Source: a virus. From it: 47,337 bases of DNA. Below, in pieces: positions 28,101 through 37,008 of this stretch (the stretch's first letter is position 1; every line of letters starts with the position of its first letter). Location of the stretch: IMG/VR virus record IMGVR_UViG_3300034375_005592, positions 1 to 47,337 of that record; one strand, written 5' to 3'. The notes under the pieces were generated by a model. That model saw nothing but the letters and a program-made list of their open reading frames with translations. It ran no database searches and was not told the origin of the DNA. A program made the position numbers and the translations under genes.

Positions 28101-31100
28101 GAGGGGTAATTAACACGCCTTCTTACGGTGTAAGTACTCTTCAAAGAGAAGAAGATGCAGATCTTGTAGGAGAAAGATACCATCCTAAATTAAAAATTGA
28201 AGATGGTAAAATTATTTGGGAAGTATTAATGCCTCATACATCAAAGAAATTTTTTCCTACTAAAGACGGAGAAGTTGACTTTGAATACATAAACATGTAT
28301 GCTTCTGAGCTATTAGAAATTATAGCTAACAGGATTCCGACGGAAGATAAATACTCTATGTTTAATATTAGAATTATAGGATTTACTCCTCCGTCTATGG
28401 CTAATACTATTATAATGCCTCCTGAAGTAACTACTATTGCAGGTCTTGACTTCGATATTGATAAATTGTATTTCTTATCTAAACATTTTAGAGTTATAGA
28501 TAATATTCCCAAAATAACTCAATACTACAGTACTATAGATAACCAAGAACAAGCAAATGATCTTGCTGAAAATATTTATAGAAATAAAATATTAATTAAA
28601 AAATTTGCAGAGGATACTATAAAAAATGAAAAAGAAAGAGAAGAGTTTTTAAAAAGAGTAGAAACTTCAATACAAGAAGTAGCTCTAGCCACAAAAGATA
28701 AAAATCGTAGCCTTTCAGATATTAAAAGAGAAATTAGAGAAAGTGAAAGAGAATTAAAAAAGTCTAAACAATTAAATACTGAAGATGCTAAAGCTCTAAA
28801 AAAAGAACTTCAAGAAACAATCGATTCTTTTTATAATATTTTAAATGGACAAGAATGGGACGAAGAGCTTGTTGAAAAAAGTATAGCGCTTCAAGAAGCA
28901 GAAGAAGGTAAAAATGTAATTATTGATGTAATAGCTAGTGCACTTCTTGATGCTAAAAATCTTGGCATAAATATATCAAGTTACAATACTAGAGCAGCTA
29001 GAGATAATATGAAAATAAATATTATGAAGTCTATTCTAGAAAATAGAAATACTGCTGCTGCAATTATTAATCCAGGTAACTTTGATTCTTTAAAATATGC
29101 AGGTGCTAGAATTAGATTATTAAAAGCAGGCAAAACTAAAGAAGCTAATTTAAAAGGAAAAGAATTATTAGCAGCTGCAGATAAACTAGATGATGATGCC
29201 GACTTTAACATTGCTTATCCTTCTACTCAATTAGAGTTATTCCGACGTAACATGGACGGTAACGATCTTATTGGTATTATGGCGAATCATAATACTCACC
29301 ATGCTAAAGCTCAGTATACAAATCTTAAATTAGTAGACCAATTAGAATTTAATAAACAAACTTATCAAGCATTAAATCAAATTAGAAGTAGAACTGGTAA
29401 AAGAATTTCAAGAATACTTGCGACTAAATTAGCAGCTGTTGTGGATAATGCGAAAGAACCTATTTCAGCATTCTTAAACTTCAACATGTTTACTGCTAAT
29501 GTAGTAGCACTTGCAGATAGACTTGGTGTCGACGAAGCCTTTATGTTTGCTTTACTAAATCAGCCTGCAATATTAGAACTAACAAATAGAGTTCAAAATG
29601 AACAAGGGTCTATGAGTAAACAAAATCTTGTTTCTCAAATAAAGAAAGAGATTATAGCTAATCTTCAAGAACAGATTCCTAGTGGAACTACTGTGAAACC
29701 AGTAAATATAAAAGACTTAACTACTGAGATGTTAGAAAAAACTCTAAGTGGTAAGAAAGGTGTTAAAAATGCTTTTATCCAAAAAGCAGCACTTGCTTTA
29801 TTTGAAGAATTAGATACTATAGCAGAAGAATTATCTAGAGGAATACGAGCTTCTAAAACAGATTCTGTTACTGCTTACGGATCTACTGGTGCAGCTGACT
29901 ATGTATTCTTAAACAATCAAACAAGAATATTAGTAGACAATCAAAGAGGAGCTAATAAAATATCAGGTTTAGAAGAAATTTTCTTATATAAAAATCCTAA
30001 ACAAAAACAAAGCCCCGCATTTACAACATACGGTTTATATAAGCCTATTGGTATTTACGAAAAGGTGTTTCCAACTATTGGTAATATAAATGAAAATAAT
30101 CCTACAGAAACTAAGTTCTCTCCTTTAGGATTAATTAAAGAAAAGTTTACTGAGTTTAAAGGTACAGGAGTTTTAAGAGAAGAAGAAGCGCAATTAATTA
30201 ATAGTAACTATTTAAATTACATTGCTAGTGAATTTAAGTTTTTCCACCACGATCAGATAGACGATATATTAAAGAAATTCCCTGGAGAATTTTTAACGTT
30301 TAAAAGAAACTTACCTGAGAATTCTCCATTTAAACCATTAATGGACCAACTTCATATAGTACGTCCAGATTTAACTTCTCCTATTAGCAGAATTCAATTC
30401 TATCAAACAGGAAAGTTTGCTGAAGATATAGAAGCATTATCAGATTCTTGGGAAAGAATGTTATTAGACCCTGATCCTGAAATTAGAGAGATAGCAAAAA
30501 AATTAATAAAGTATTCGTTCTTTGCTAACGGATTTAATTTCGGTCCTTATACATTTGCTAATGTTATTCCCGTCATGTTCTTTACTAATGAGTATCAGTC
30601 TACTCAACCAGACTTAATGATACAAGATGGAGGAGGACAGCTTACTATGAACGAACTTCTTCAGAAAAGATTAATGGTAGAGAATTATGATTCTGAGTAT
30701 AATGGAAGATTTATAGAACAATTTATTCGTAACTATTCTAATCGTCATAATTTTATTCCTACTGCTAAAATAGATAGAACATTATCAGAAGAAGATGCTG
30801 GGAATTACCTGACTCCTACAGGAAGAATTACATCAACTTTCTACGAAGCAGATGCTAATATAATAAAAGACTTAAAAGGCAATTTAGTTGTCATAGGTAA
30901 TTATGCTACAACTAATCTTAGAGACAGATTCGACGAACCTGTACCGTATATAAAAGCATATGATACTAAAATAAATAATCATTATGCAACTTCTATCTAT
31001 AAATTAACAGATACAATTATAGAATACAATAGTAATAACCAAGAAATTGTTGTTTATAAATATAATAGAGTACCTAATTTAGGGATTAGTAATGTCGCTT

Positions 31101-32479
31101 TAGAATTTAATGCATTAGGAGCAATAGAAAACTCTGTATCTCCTGCACCAGACACTATAAAAGACGGCAAAACAGAAGCTCAAAGATTAGCAGACCAAGC
31201 AGTCGATAATGAAATCACACAAAATATTAAATCAGCAGAGGGAGAAGTACCGAGTACAATTAAACCTAAAGTAGATTTAACAAAGAAAACAGCTCCAGTA
31301 GATCTTTCTACCGATACAGAAATGTATAGACTTCAGTATAAAGATGCTGAGTTTATAGCAGAGATTAAGAATGGGAAATTCCAAATATTCAATGCTAAGA
31401 ATATGGAGCAAAAGTTTGTAGATAAGACTCCTGAAAATGACCCAGTGGTTAAAGAACTTTACGAAATGTTTAAGCTAAAGGTTTCAGGTATCTCAGAGAC
31501 GCTTGTAGACAATTATCATGATAGTGTTTCTTGGGAACAATTAGCTGTGAATTTTGATAGAAGCTTTTTTGATCCAGAAAAAATTAAAGGCAGTCAAGAT
31601 GTACTCAGAGCTTTTTGGCCTTATCTAGAAAAAGACTCTAATATATCACAGCTAGTTACTAAACTAGGAAGAGTTAATTTTGAAGTTAAATTTTTAAATA
31701 ATGAAGAGTGGGCAGAGCAAACAAGAGGTAGAGGTACTTACATGTTCTACTATAATGACACAATATATTTAAATGAAGAAACAATACGACAAGTAGATAG
31801 TGGAGCATTTTATTTATATGCTTTCCTCCATGAAGTAACCCATGCTTTTACTATTGATTTAGTTGTTAAAGGAAAACAAACTACTGTAAAAGATGGTAAA
31901 AGAGTTACTCAAGATATTATAGACAAAGAGTTAAGACAAAAGAATACTGAGCTAACAAATTTATTTAAGGAAGCAAAAAATTTAGATAAAAAGAGTGAAT
32001 CTCCGAAGCAAGATCTTTACGGTTTTACAGATGAATTTGAATTTGTAGCAGAAATTTTTACTAATCCTGACTTTGCAAATCATGTTAAAAGCTTAAGAGC
32101 TCCACAAGAATCAAAAAGTATTTGGCAAAAATTTATAGATTGGTTAACTTCGATATTTTATGAAGTACCTAAAAAAGGTAGAGGAGAAGAAATTTACGAA
32201 GAATCTATGGAACTTATAAACGCAATAGTAGAAAATGTAACTAAGGATTACAGAGAAACGATACAGCGTGAAAGAGAACAGATAAGTGAAGGAGATAAAT
32301 GGTTAAGAGATAACCAAAATTATATAGTAGAAGAGATATATCAAAATGGTCCAAGTATAACTAATTATCTTTATGGAATAAAAACTGCTAACGGTACATC
32401 TACTAGAGATATAATGACTCAACAAGAATGGGACACTCTTTCTCCTGAAGAAAAATATAATGTTATAAAATGTAACTAA
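22136..32479 (+). CDS. Giant virion RNA polymerase of crAss-like type, with two flanking zincin motifs
   Basis: A 3447-residue protein, much longer than the about 2180 residues of phi14:2 gp66, the characterised relative. The catalytic signature is AGLDFDIDKLYF with Asp2105, Asp2107 and Asp2109. It is preceded by RIPTEDKYSMFNIRIIGF and IIMPPEVTT, as expected for the metal-binding double-psi barrel. PMQIKNSETVLTKSF (Lys1740) and IKGGGVINTPSYG (from 1987) may belong to the partner barrel. The single-chain, two-barrel layout is that of QDE-1-like polymerases. Residues 330-510 are acidic and disordered. HEAFH (596-600) followed by EEFLAD (from 654) forms one zincin-like site. HEVTH (3232-3236) followed by FVAEIF (Glu3306) forms a second. 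The enzyme is expected to be packaged, injected and used to transcribe early genes. Confidence 0.85.
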   Translation: MACKYWYDGNWRSEEEFKSILNNGLLDQLLRGEAISLKEFQLDETKIINKPKETVQQAPVRVRIKRKIQRNLNVGTDPQNNGEPLKNNPAVLLKKAADARGDKNNELLLVIKTIDRVNIGQDGQGDTVMSTIHTGRAGSEKAKALREKLENSKVNLSESLEPGYVYMLVPSAYGLYPVKLFTHKIADTNDFDTVKTKLKELQEATNIDDIKKIREVLEDITYRFNIEYKRGNTKKDSYFEFKWTEVEGEVIVPQEIKIPGDQIDAAIDFLGKRIRKIDFARINEGNYNQQVAESGAITTDLFHEDGNFFHSSSFFLETYQLSESEKKAYEQQVLDFDKSDEKNFNEEFGPTSNEAYEPNPNQTSTKKDEAEYFDDQIPPDDFEFEFDEELALLSAQATEEGKKQQKGEPVKKEEPGERAPTREEIIDSDQELSAQDLDDIIKAAEEQGISAGVAAMEETRSNESTLLDSESETGDDIDTDVSSSDDIIGDPFGDSNLKTKMGPKMDPELAKEDAKKAREQGLETLKRILGESFKRQSGKKGTVRVIKDFDSLRHYLPKESFEMLQQALKNGDELYGLFTTAAVLISELAPAGTEAHEAFHVIFNLVLPIEQRVKILNEIFYKYQEEIPLTRKEVTLEDGTKEVQYVRPTFIELEEFLADKFMAYEQSQEVDKLKPVSKQPVPEDKRTGQQKTKDILAGKENFKETNAFFKGLSRMLRVFFKKNKVLNIDNLFENINLGVYADSIKFKNTVLKRSIRQSIGQSVRTTAPNRKYINPVEKKWALRYFNSKIKKAIEGFRQQLDPENKLSVPEIINLVGKKSKNSGPHIIFSNAITDVVRDIAVAKQLLAQAEAAGDTKKVAKFKNLIHHFSKFYKIITNNQKIVRKNPKGRIEFMKSSDLLEQFNRFLKSNEGIEISYGGFEAESRSPQEGTNGQVTEQDYINAIEEGEDTPDRVAQINSIERNPKQGMKQQLISFFANIPKYNSDGSKAISPFGIQDVEDSNVVFAALVSKVANSYTLENFDAKLATLNKPWKQDVIDLFAQNPRLRTLFFANFASKNFAEFESVYEVNGEFRVFSSNSKTIKDIISEDLIANFLSSTNSLYKVGKQDALWTDNIDAAKAKAFLDGLLKLDFLYRQNDVSADEKVAEKSVDFFENGKFFKLLSDHLATVNLFLTPEQLDKIYNSGGAKFLYKRGKIGNLLRVLQEVGKKLVGTDRTAMESRTVVGEDGKKRTVKTPKYKRDAKARVNPFTKLTPETDIQYGKSKASGKSLVQQLAEAIEPALDTELVSSFRGIGGKTKYNIILSGQINKMLEEVKDEDSLQKLIDNVAGNDLLVSNLPFLQDLKNDDGLRNNLKSIILDGLTRKGQNKAVTYGKMSDIELEATSFGLYYRRGKREYQQGNVGIKLGIPSNSPTAHYLKVKRLSKDEIIDKLTDTAIAEMERMKFIKGLEEQYKKEKKENKDAVPHPLLLNKNYVKRGKNFQLLTFLNKVPAKNLKTKQGIKKEIQKFFEFNLEKDTFFRQQYLKYKESGIVEGKTAEGLMTFNPNILDKSLETTQAQNEVFIDYLMNTFYYNAQTNVLFAGDPSFYKGTTDYQKRFKQIFSPGTYTTLTGSYSAIILEDSMVPTSKENLKHINDIIDKSNMTPVEKEALKIMWKEKANAKKVGDQNNESDGGTFVSLDFRKKILKGLGEWGEAHDKAYDRIKKGKETIEDLRIIDPPASPLKPFTFTQMYVDGVRVPMQIKNSETVLTKSFALKKDKQGNLVYPKLAAIYEDMERGAYEVALFESAVKVGGITNGKDSRFTHYEKQADGSYIPSVGYDSVKVFNLDISDYRKQQETPAHHIDERSNFGSQLRTLITGDIAMDQDYDLFIGDTRTSLKGYEVVSLYQDIIFDDLKESFESLEKDMVNPDGTLNYVKLIPLLREHAVERNMGDQYLQAISPVEVTVNDASLGSKKTITTALPLFHPRILYQTETLLHSIFKNNVVKQKIKGGGVINTPSYGVSTLQREEDADLVGERYHPKLKIEDGKIIWEVLMPHTSKKFFPTKDGEVDFEYINMYASELLEIIANRIPTEDKYSMFNIRIIGFTPPSMANTIIMPPEVTTIAGLDFDIDKLYFLSKHFRVIDNIPKITQYYSTIDNQEQANDLAENIYRNKILIKKFAEDTIKNEKEREEFLKRVETSIQEVALATKDKNRSLSDIKREIRESERELKKSKQLNTEDAKALKKELQETIDSFYNILNGQEWDEELVEKSIALQEAEEGKNVIIDVIASALLDAKNLGINISSYNTRAARDNMKINIMKSILENRNTAAAIINPGNFDSLKYAGARIRLLKAGKTKEANLKGKELLAAADKLDDDADFNIAYPSTQLELFRRNMDGNDLIGIMANHNTHHAKAQYTNLKLVDQLEFNKQTYQALNQIRSRTGKRISRILATKLAAVVDNAKEPISAFLNFNMFTANVVALADRLGVDEAFMFALLNQPAILELTNRVQNEQGSMSKQNLVSQIKKEIIANLQEQIPSGTTVKPVNIKDLTTEMLEKTLSGKKGVKNAFIQKAALALFEELDTIAEELSRGIRASKTDSVTAYGSTGAADYVFLNNQTRILVDNQRGANKISGLEEIFLYKNPKQKQSPAFTTYGLYKPIGIYEKVFPTIGNINENNPTETKFSPLGLIKEKFTEFKGTGVLREEEAQLINSNYLNYIASEFKFFHHDQIDDILKKFPGEFLTFKRNLPENSPFKPLMDQLHIVRPDLTSPISRIQFYQTGKFAEDIEALSDSWERMLLDPDPEIREIAKKLIKYSFFANGFNFGPYTFANVIPVMFFTNEYQSTQPDLMIQDGGGQLTMNELLQKRLMVENYDSEYNGRFIEQFIRNYSNRHNFIPTAKIDRTLSEEDAGNYLTPTGRITSTFYEADANIIKDLKGNLVVIGNYATTNLRDRFDEPVPYIKAYDTKINNHYATSIYKLTDTIIEYNSNNQEIVVYKYNRVPNLGISNVALEFNALGAIENSVSPAPDTIKDGKTEAQRLADQAVDNEITQNIKSAEGEVPSTIKPKVDLTKKTAPVDLSTDTEMYRLQYKDAEFIAEIKNGKFQIFNAKNMEQKFVDKTPENDPVVKELYEMFKLKVSGISETLVDNYHDSVSWEQLAVNFDRSFFDPEKIKGSQDVLRAFWPYLEKDSNISQLVTKLGRVNFEVKFLNNEEWAEQTRGRGTYMFYYNDTIYLNEETIRQVDSGAFYLYAFLHEVTHAFTIDLVVKGKQTTVKDGKRVTQDIIDKELRQKNTELTNLFKEAKNLDKKSESPKQDLYGFTDEFEFVAEIFTNPDFANHVKSLRAPQESKSIWQKFIDWLTSIFYEVPKKGRGEEIYEESMELINAIVENVTKDYRETIQREREQISEGDKWLRDNQNYIVEEIYQNGPSITNYLYGIKTANGTSTRDIMTQQEWDTLSPEEKYNVIKCN

Positions 32480-35400
32480 TGAGTAAATGTATAAATAAAT
32501 CTCATCCTGAATTTAAACAGCTGTTACTAGATACAGAAGTAAATCCTCTTATAGTAGCTGCTAAAGTTGGTATATGGATGGAACAAAATAATACAGAAGA
32601 TTTTCCTACTATAGAACAAATAGGTCTAACTTCTATACAAAATACTCAAGAAAAACAAGTATTATATCAAGGAGGTCCTTCTAGAGCTAGAGCTGTTATA
32701 AAAGAAGCTCGTGATATATTCTTTAATGAAGTATATCAAAAAGATTTATCAGAAAATGATGTCAGAAGAATTAATACTAAGCTTAGACAAATTTCTGATA
32801 GAATAGGGGATCAGCCTTGGAGACTTAAAGAAAAGTTTGATGGCACTTATTATATAGCAGGTTATAAAAATGCTAATGTAGCCCAGAAAGAAGATACTTA
32901 CTACTCACCATATGCTAACGGTATGTTTAGACAAATGAGTGTTAAGAATACTGAAAAAGCAAATGCTAAATTAGATAGAATATTAGGAGCTTGGGCAAGA
33001 AAACATGGAGTAGCTATAGAGTCTTTAAAATCTGTGATGGAAAAATTCCCTAATAGATTTGAAGAAAATGCTTTAGGAGTTGCTGACTTTATGAATTCTC
33101 TTATCGCTATTGCTGATGGAGCTAAGATAGATACTCTTGCAGAAGAAGTCGCTCACTTTGCTATTGAGATGCAGTTGATGAGCCAAGGGGAGGCTAATTA
33201 TATTTTAGGTCCTACTACTATAAAACAAGCTTTAGAACAAGTCACAGAGACTGAGACTTACGCACAAGTAAAAGAAGAGTATAAAGATATCTATGAGAAT
33301 GAAGAAGACTTTAGAAAAGAAGCTTTAGGTAAGATATTAGCAGCTGAAATAGTTAATCAGTTTAAACAGACTGATCAATTTATTGAAGAAGATGTATCAG
33401 GATTCTGGCAAAGTCTTAAGAAAGTATGGCAAGATTTTACTGCCTGGTTAGATTGGGCTCTAGGAATAGATAGTGCAGGTAGAAATGATATAGAAAATGT
33501 TGTTATTCCTTTGGCTAGAGATATATTAAATCAAGAGCAAGTAGGAAAATATGAAAAGTTTGAGTCCTATAAACAGCTGAAGAAACACGAAGGCAAAAGA
33601 CCTTTTACAAAAGATGATATTAAATATCAAAAAGAAAAAAGAAGCGATGAAAGGAAACTGACTGAAAAAGAAAAGTTTCTTAAAAAAGTAGAGCAGCAGC
33701 TTTTAAAGAAGAAACAAAGACTTAAAGAAGCTCAAAGAGATACTAGAAGTCAGAAAAGTAAAAAAGCAATTGCTGCAGTTACAGCTGAGATAGAAGGTCT
33801 ACAAAGAGACCTTGAAAATGCTAGGTATAATACTGGTATTACTAAATGGATTTACTCTTCTAAAGAAGAAGTATATGAAATATTTAAAGTATTAGATTCT
33901 GCAGAAAGAGGAGACGTTACTTTAGGTGGACGAACATTATATAATTATGAGCTATTCTTAGATAGTTATAATTCTCTTATCAATACTTTGATAGAAGATG
34001 TAAGAGTATCTACTGTTACTAGAGAAGAAGGAGCAGATATAGAGGAAGCAGTAGCTAGTTTAAGAGATTTAATAACTAAATCTAGAACCAGATTAAAACC
34101 TTTAAGATTAGAAAAAAATAAAGAAAAGTTTAGAGAAATAAATAGAACACCTGATGGTGAAGTTATAGATAAAGATTTTGATGAAGAGAGTGCTTTTGAA
34201 GCTATGCAAACAAAATTCTTTGATTGGTTTAAATATTATACAGGTAACTTTAAAAATGCTAAGTCAGCTGTTATTAGATCAGTACATAAATTTATTTATG
34301 ATGCTTATAATAATGTTAAAAGATTTGCCGTAAGTACTGCTAGAGATGTATTAGCTTCCCAGACTTTATTCTTAAGTAAATATAAACAAGAAGATCTCAT
34401 AGAGATGGACGGCAATAAGCCTACCCATTATATGGTAGCAGATTATAACTATTCTAAATTTTATAAAGAAAGAGAAAAGTTTAGAAAAAAAGTAGCTGAG
34501 AAATTAGGTTACGTAGACCCAGAAACTGGAGAAGGAGATCCTAGTTTAATAAATAAAAATTTCTTTACAGCAGAACAAGCTGCCGCATATGCTAAGATGT
34601 GGGAAGGTTGGTATATTAAAAATGCTGTTAGTATTAAAGTAGATGCTAAAAAAGATATAATAAATGAAGAAGGCAATTTAACTACTCAAGTATTAATGAA
34701 ACTTAGAAATTCAAATAGAGATCCTATTTGGGTAAATGAAAGTGATATAGCTGAGAAAAAAAAACAAGGATATTATATCAGACAAGAGTATAAACAAGTT
34801 CCTAACGATAGTTATAAGAATAAGAATTTTGCAAAATTAATGAAAGATGAGAAATTCAGACTTCATTATGAAACTTTGATGAGAGTAAAAAGAGAAGCTC
34901 TTGCAAAATTACCTGCAGGATTTCAAACGGATCAGTTGCTTTACATGCGTCCTTCTATGATGAAGAGTACTTTAGATAGATTATTTAGAGCAGACGGAAA
35001 TATTCTTACTAGAATAAAAGAAGTTGCTAGAGAAGGAGTAATGATTGAACAAGATGATACTCAATTCGGTGAGTTAAGAGAACTTGATAAAGAAACAGTT
35101 CCAATTTACTTTACAAGAGAATTAGATGACCCTTCTAAATTAACTACTGATTTCGGAAGAGCTTTTGTAATGTTTGCAGAGATGGCAGAGAATTTTTATC
35201 AGATGACAAAAATTTCTCCTGATGTAAACAACATACTATTTTCTTTAAAAGATAAAGAATACTATAGTGTTAGAAGAGGAAACATAAAAGAAAAGGTAGC
35301 ATCTGAAGCAAGTATGGAATACGCTACTGTTAAAGAAATGATTGACAGTTTAGTTTATGGTCAACAAAGGCAGACTGCTGAGTATACTATACCAGGCACA

Positions 35401-36948
35401 AATAAAACTGTAAGTATTACAAAACTAACATCAGGTATAGCTTCATATATTAGAAACAATAACCTTGCATTTAATGTGCCTACATCTTTAGCAGGTTACA
35501 TTAAAGGATCTATCGATTCTATTATAGAAGGTTCTACTGGTTTATATATTACTGCTGAAAGTAAAAATTGGTCAAGAATAGAATTCTTAAAAGAAATAGG
35601 AACTGTTATAGGAGAAATAGGGTCTAATAAACAAAGTAGCAAGATGCATCTTCTTAACCAGGATATGGGAGTTGTTAGTTTAGATTCTATGTTATATGAG
35701 ACAGATAAATCTAGGTTAACAAAAAAATTAGCTAGCGGAGATTTAATGTATGTTACATATGCTACAGGAGATTACGGATTAAAATCTAGAATCTCTTTAG
35801 GAGTATATGATAACTACAGATTATACGATGGCAATTTTATTACTAAAGAACAATTCTTAAGAAAAACAGCTACTAAAAAAGGAATAGAATACGGAAAATC
35901 TAGAAAAGCCGACAAAGCCCATGAGAAATCTGTACAAAAAGAATGGGAAGCTCTTAGAGAAAAAAGTCTATACAATGCTTATGAAGTTGTTAACAATCAA
36001 TTGAGGATAAAAAAAGGCATGAAACAGTACATTAATGATGGACTATTAAATGCAGTAAAGGGTAAGATAGAATATGTTAGTAATAATATAGACGGTTTAC
36101 TAGGAGCTACTGATAAAGGTAAGCTAGCAAGAACTTCTGCAGGAGACTTCCTTTTAATGCACCGTGGTTGGTTCGTTAACTTAATCGATGCTAAGATGCA
36201 GACTCAAAAAACAAGTTGGATAACAGGTGAAGAAGAAATAGGACACTATAGAGCATTTTTTGGACAATATCTTCCTAGTGTTTTTAAAGCTATGAAAGGA
36301 GGAGATCTTATGGCAGCACATTCTGTGTATGACGGAATGACTAAAGCACAAAGAAGAGGAGTTAAAAAATCTGTAATAGATATGTTTGCTGCAATACTAG
36401 TCTCGTTCTTAGCAGGATTAGCACAGAAGTTTGCAGACGAAGATGATGAAGATCAATTTGTTATACAATTTACTTCATTAATCATGAACAGGGTATTAAT
36501 GGAACAGTCAGCTCCTTGGAGTCCTGCAACTCTTACAGACCTTATAGATGAGCCTGTGGTAGGTACAAAAATGCTTAAAGGTTGGACAGACCTTACAGAT
36601 TTATTTGATGGTACAGCAATTGAAAGTGGACCTTACGAAGGGCAATCTAGAAGATCTAAATGGGCTCAAAAGAAAATACCTTTTGGATGGAAAAATATAT
36701 ATGAATTTCAATATCCTGGAGAGAAAAACAAATTCTACAAGCAATTAGTAGGTGATGGATTCTTTGCTAACGTTCTTTCTAATGACCCTGAAAAGCAATA
36801 CTCTCTTATAAAATGGTTAAAGCAAACTTTAGGACCGTCTCCTGTTAGAAATTGGGATGCTTATACAGAAGGAGAAAGAGAGGAGATTCTATTACAAGGT
36901 ATAGAAGAGCTAGAAAATGAACAAGACATGTATAATGGGTGGAACTAG
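32479..36948 (+). CDS. Giant cargo protein with degenerate EExxH motif and C-terminal hydrophobic helix
   Basis: A 1489-residue protein. The N-terminus (CINKSHPEFKQLLLDTEVNP, then FPTIEQIG) is a signature I recall at the start of several large crAss-like phage proteins. Residues 219-230 read TLAEEVAHFAIE. The layout is like a zincin helix, but Glu222 replaces the first His, leaving EEVAH (222-226). RKEALGKILAAEIV, about 50 residues later, sits where a third ligand would be. Residues 380-460 are a charged coiled coil. Near residues 1299-1320, SVIDMFAAILVSFLAGLAQK is a probable membrane helix. The gene is joined to the polymerase gene by TAATG and closes the late operon. Co-packaging with the polymerase is likely from position. 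Confidence 0.6.
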   Translation: MSKCINKSHPEFKQLLLDTEVNPLIVAAKVGIWMEQNNTEDFPTIEQIGLTSIQNTQEKQVLYQGGPSRARAVIKEARDIFFNEVYQKDLSENDVRRINTKLRQISDRIGDQPWRLKEKFDGTYYIAGYKNANVAQKEDTYYSPYANGMFRQMSVKNTEKANAKLDRILGAWARKHGVAIESLKSVMEKFPNRFEENALGVADFMNSLIAIADGAKIDTLAEEVAHFAIEMQLMSQGEANYILGPTTIKQALEQVTETETYAQVKEEYKDIYENEEDFRKEALGKILAAEIVNQFKQTDQFIEEDVSGFWQSLKKVWQDFTAWLDWALGIDSAGRNDIENVVIPLARDILNQEQVGKYEKFESYKQLKKHEGKRPFTKDDIKYQKEKRSDERKLTEKEKFLKKVEQQLLKKKQRLKEAQRDTRSQKSKKAIAAVTAEIEGLQRDLENARYNTGITKWIYSSKEEVYEIFKVLDSAERGDVTLGGRTLYNYELFLDSYNSLINTLIEDVRVSTVTREEGADIEEAVASLRDLITKSRTRLKPLRLEKNKEKFREINRTPDGEVIDKDFDEESAFEAMQTKFFDWFKYYTGNFKNAKSAVIRSVHKFIYDAYNNVKRFAVSTARDVLASQTLFLSKYKQEDLIEMDGNKPTHYMVADYNYSKFYKEREKFRKKVAEKLGYVDPETGEGDPSLINKNFFTAEQAAAYAKMWEGWYIKNAVSIKVDAKKDIINEEGNLTTQVLMKLRNSNRDPIWVNESDIAEKKKQGYYIRQEYKQVPNDSYKNKNFAKLMKDEKFRLHYETLMRVKREALAKLPAGFQTDQLLYMRPSMMKSTLDRLFRADGNILTRIKEVAREGVMIEQDDTQFGELRELDKETVPIYFTRELDDPSKLTTDFGRAFVMFAEMAENFYQMTKISPDVNNILFSLKDKEYYSVRRGNIKEKVASEASMEYATVKEMIDSLVYGQQRQTAEYTIPGTNKTVSITKLTSGIASYIRNNNLAFNVPTSLAGYIKGSIDSIIEGSTGLYITAESKNWSRIEFLKEIGTVIGEIGSNKQSSKMHLLNQDMGVVSLDSMLYETDKSRLTKKLASGDLMYVTYATGDYGLKSRISLGVYDNYRLYDGNFITKEQFLRKTATKKGIEYGKSRKADKAHEKSVQKEWEALREKSLYNAYEVVNNQLRIKKGMKQYINDGLLNAVKGKIEYVSNNIDGLLGATDKGKLARTSAGDFLLMHRGWFVNLIDAKMQTQKTSWITGEEEIGHYRAFFGQYLPSVFKAMKGGDLMAAHSVYDGMTKAQRRGVKKSVIDMFAAILVSFLAGLAQKFADEDDEDQFVIQFTSLIMNRVLMEQSAPWSPATLTDLIDEPVVGTKMLKGWTDLTDLFDGTAIESGPYEGQSRRSKWAQKKIPFGWKNIYEFQYPGEKNKFYKQLVGDGFFANVLSNDPEKQYSLIKWLKQTLGPSPVRNWDAYTEGEREEILLQGIEELENEQDMYNGWN

Positions 36949-37008
36949 GCAAATTTTTTACTTAAAACAAAGTTTCGTATATTAGGGACGCGATAAATAC
37001 AAAACACA

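Noticed and set aside
28091-28110. G-rich tract (GGGGGAGGGG) in the polymerase gene, considered as a quadruplex or regulatory site
   Set aside because: It encodes a Gly triplet that probably belongs to a conserved polymerase motif, and only two G-runs are present, too few for a quadruplex.
36949-37008. Possible promoter for the phosphoesterase cassette
   Set aside because: The location is right but I could find no pair of boxes with sensible spacing, and no hairpin that would end the late transcript.
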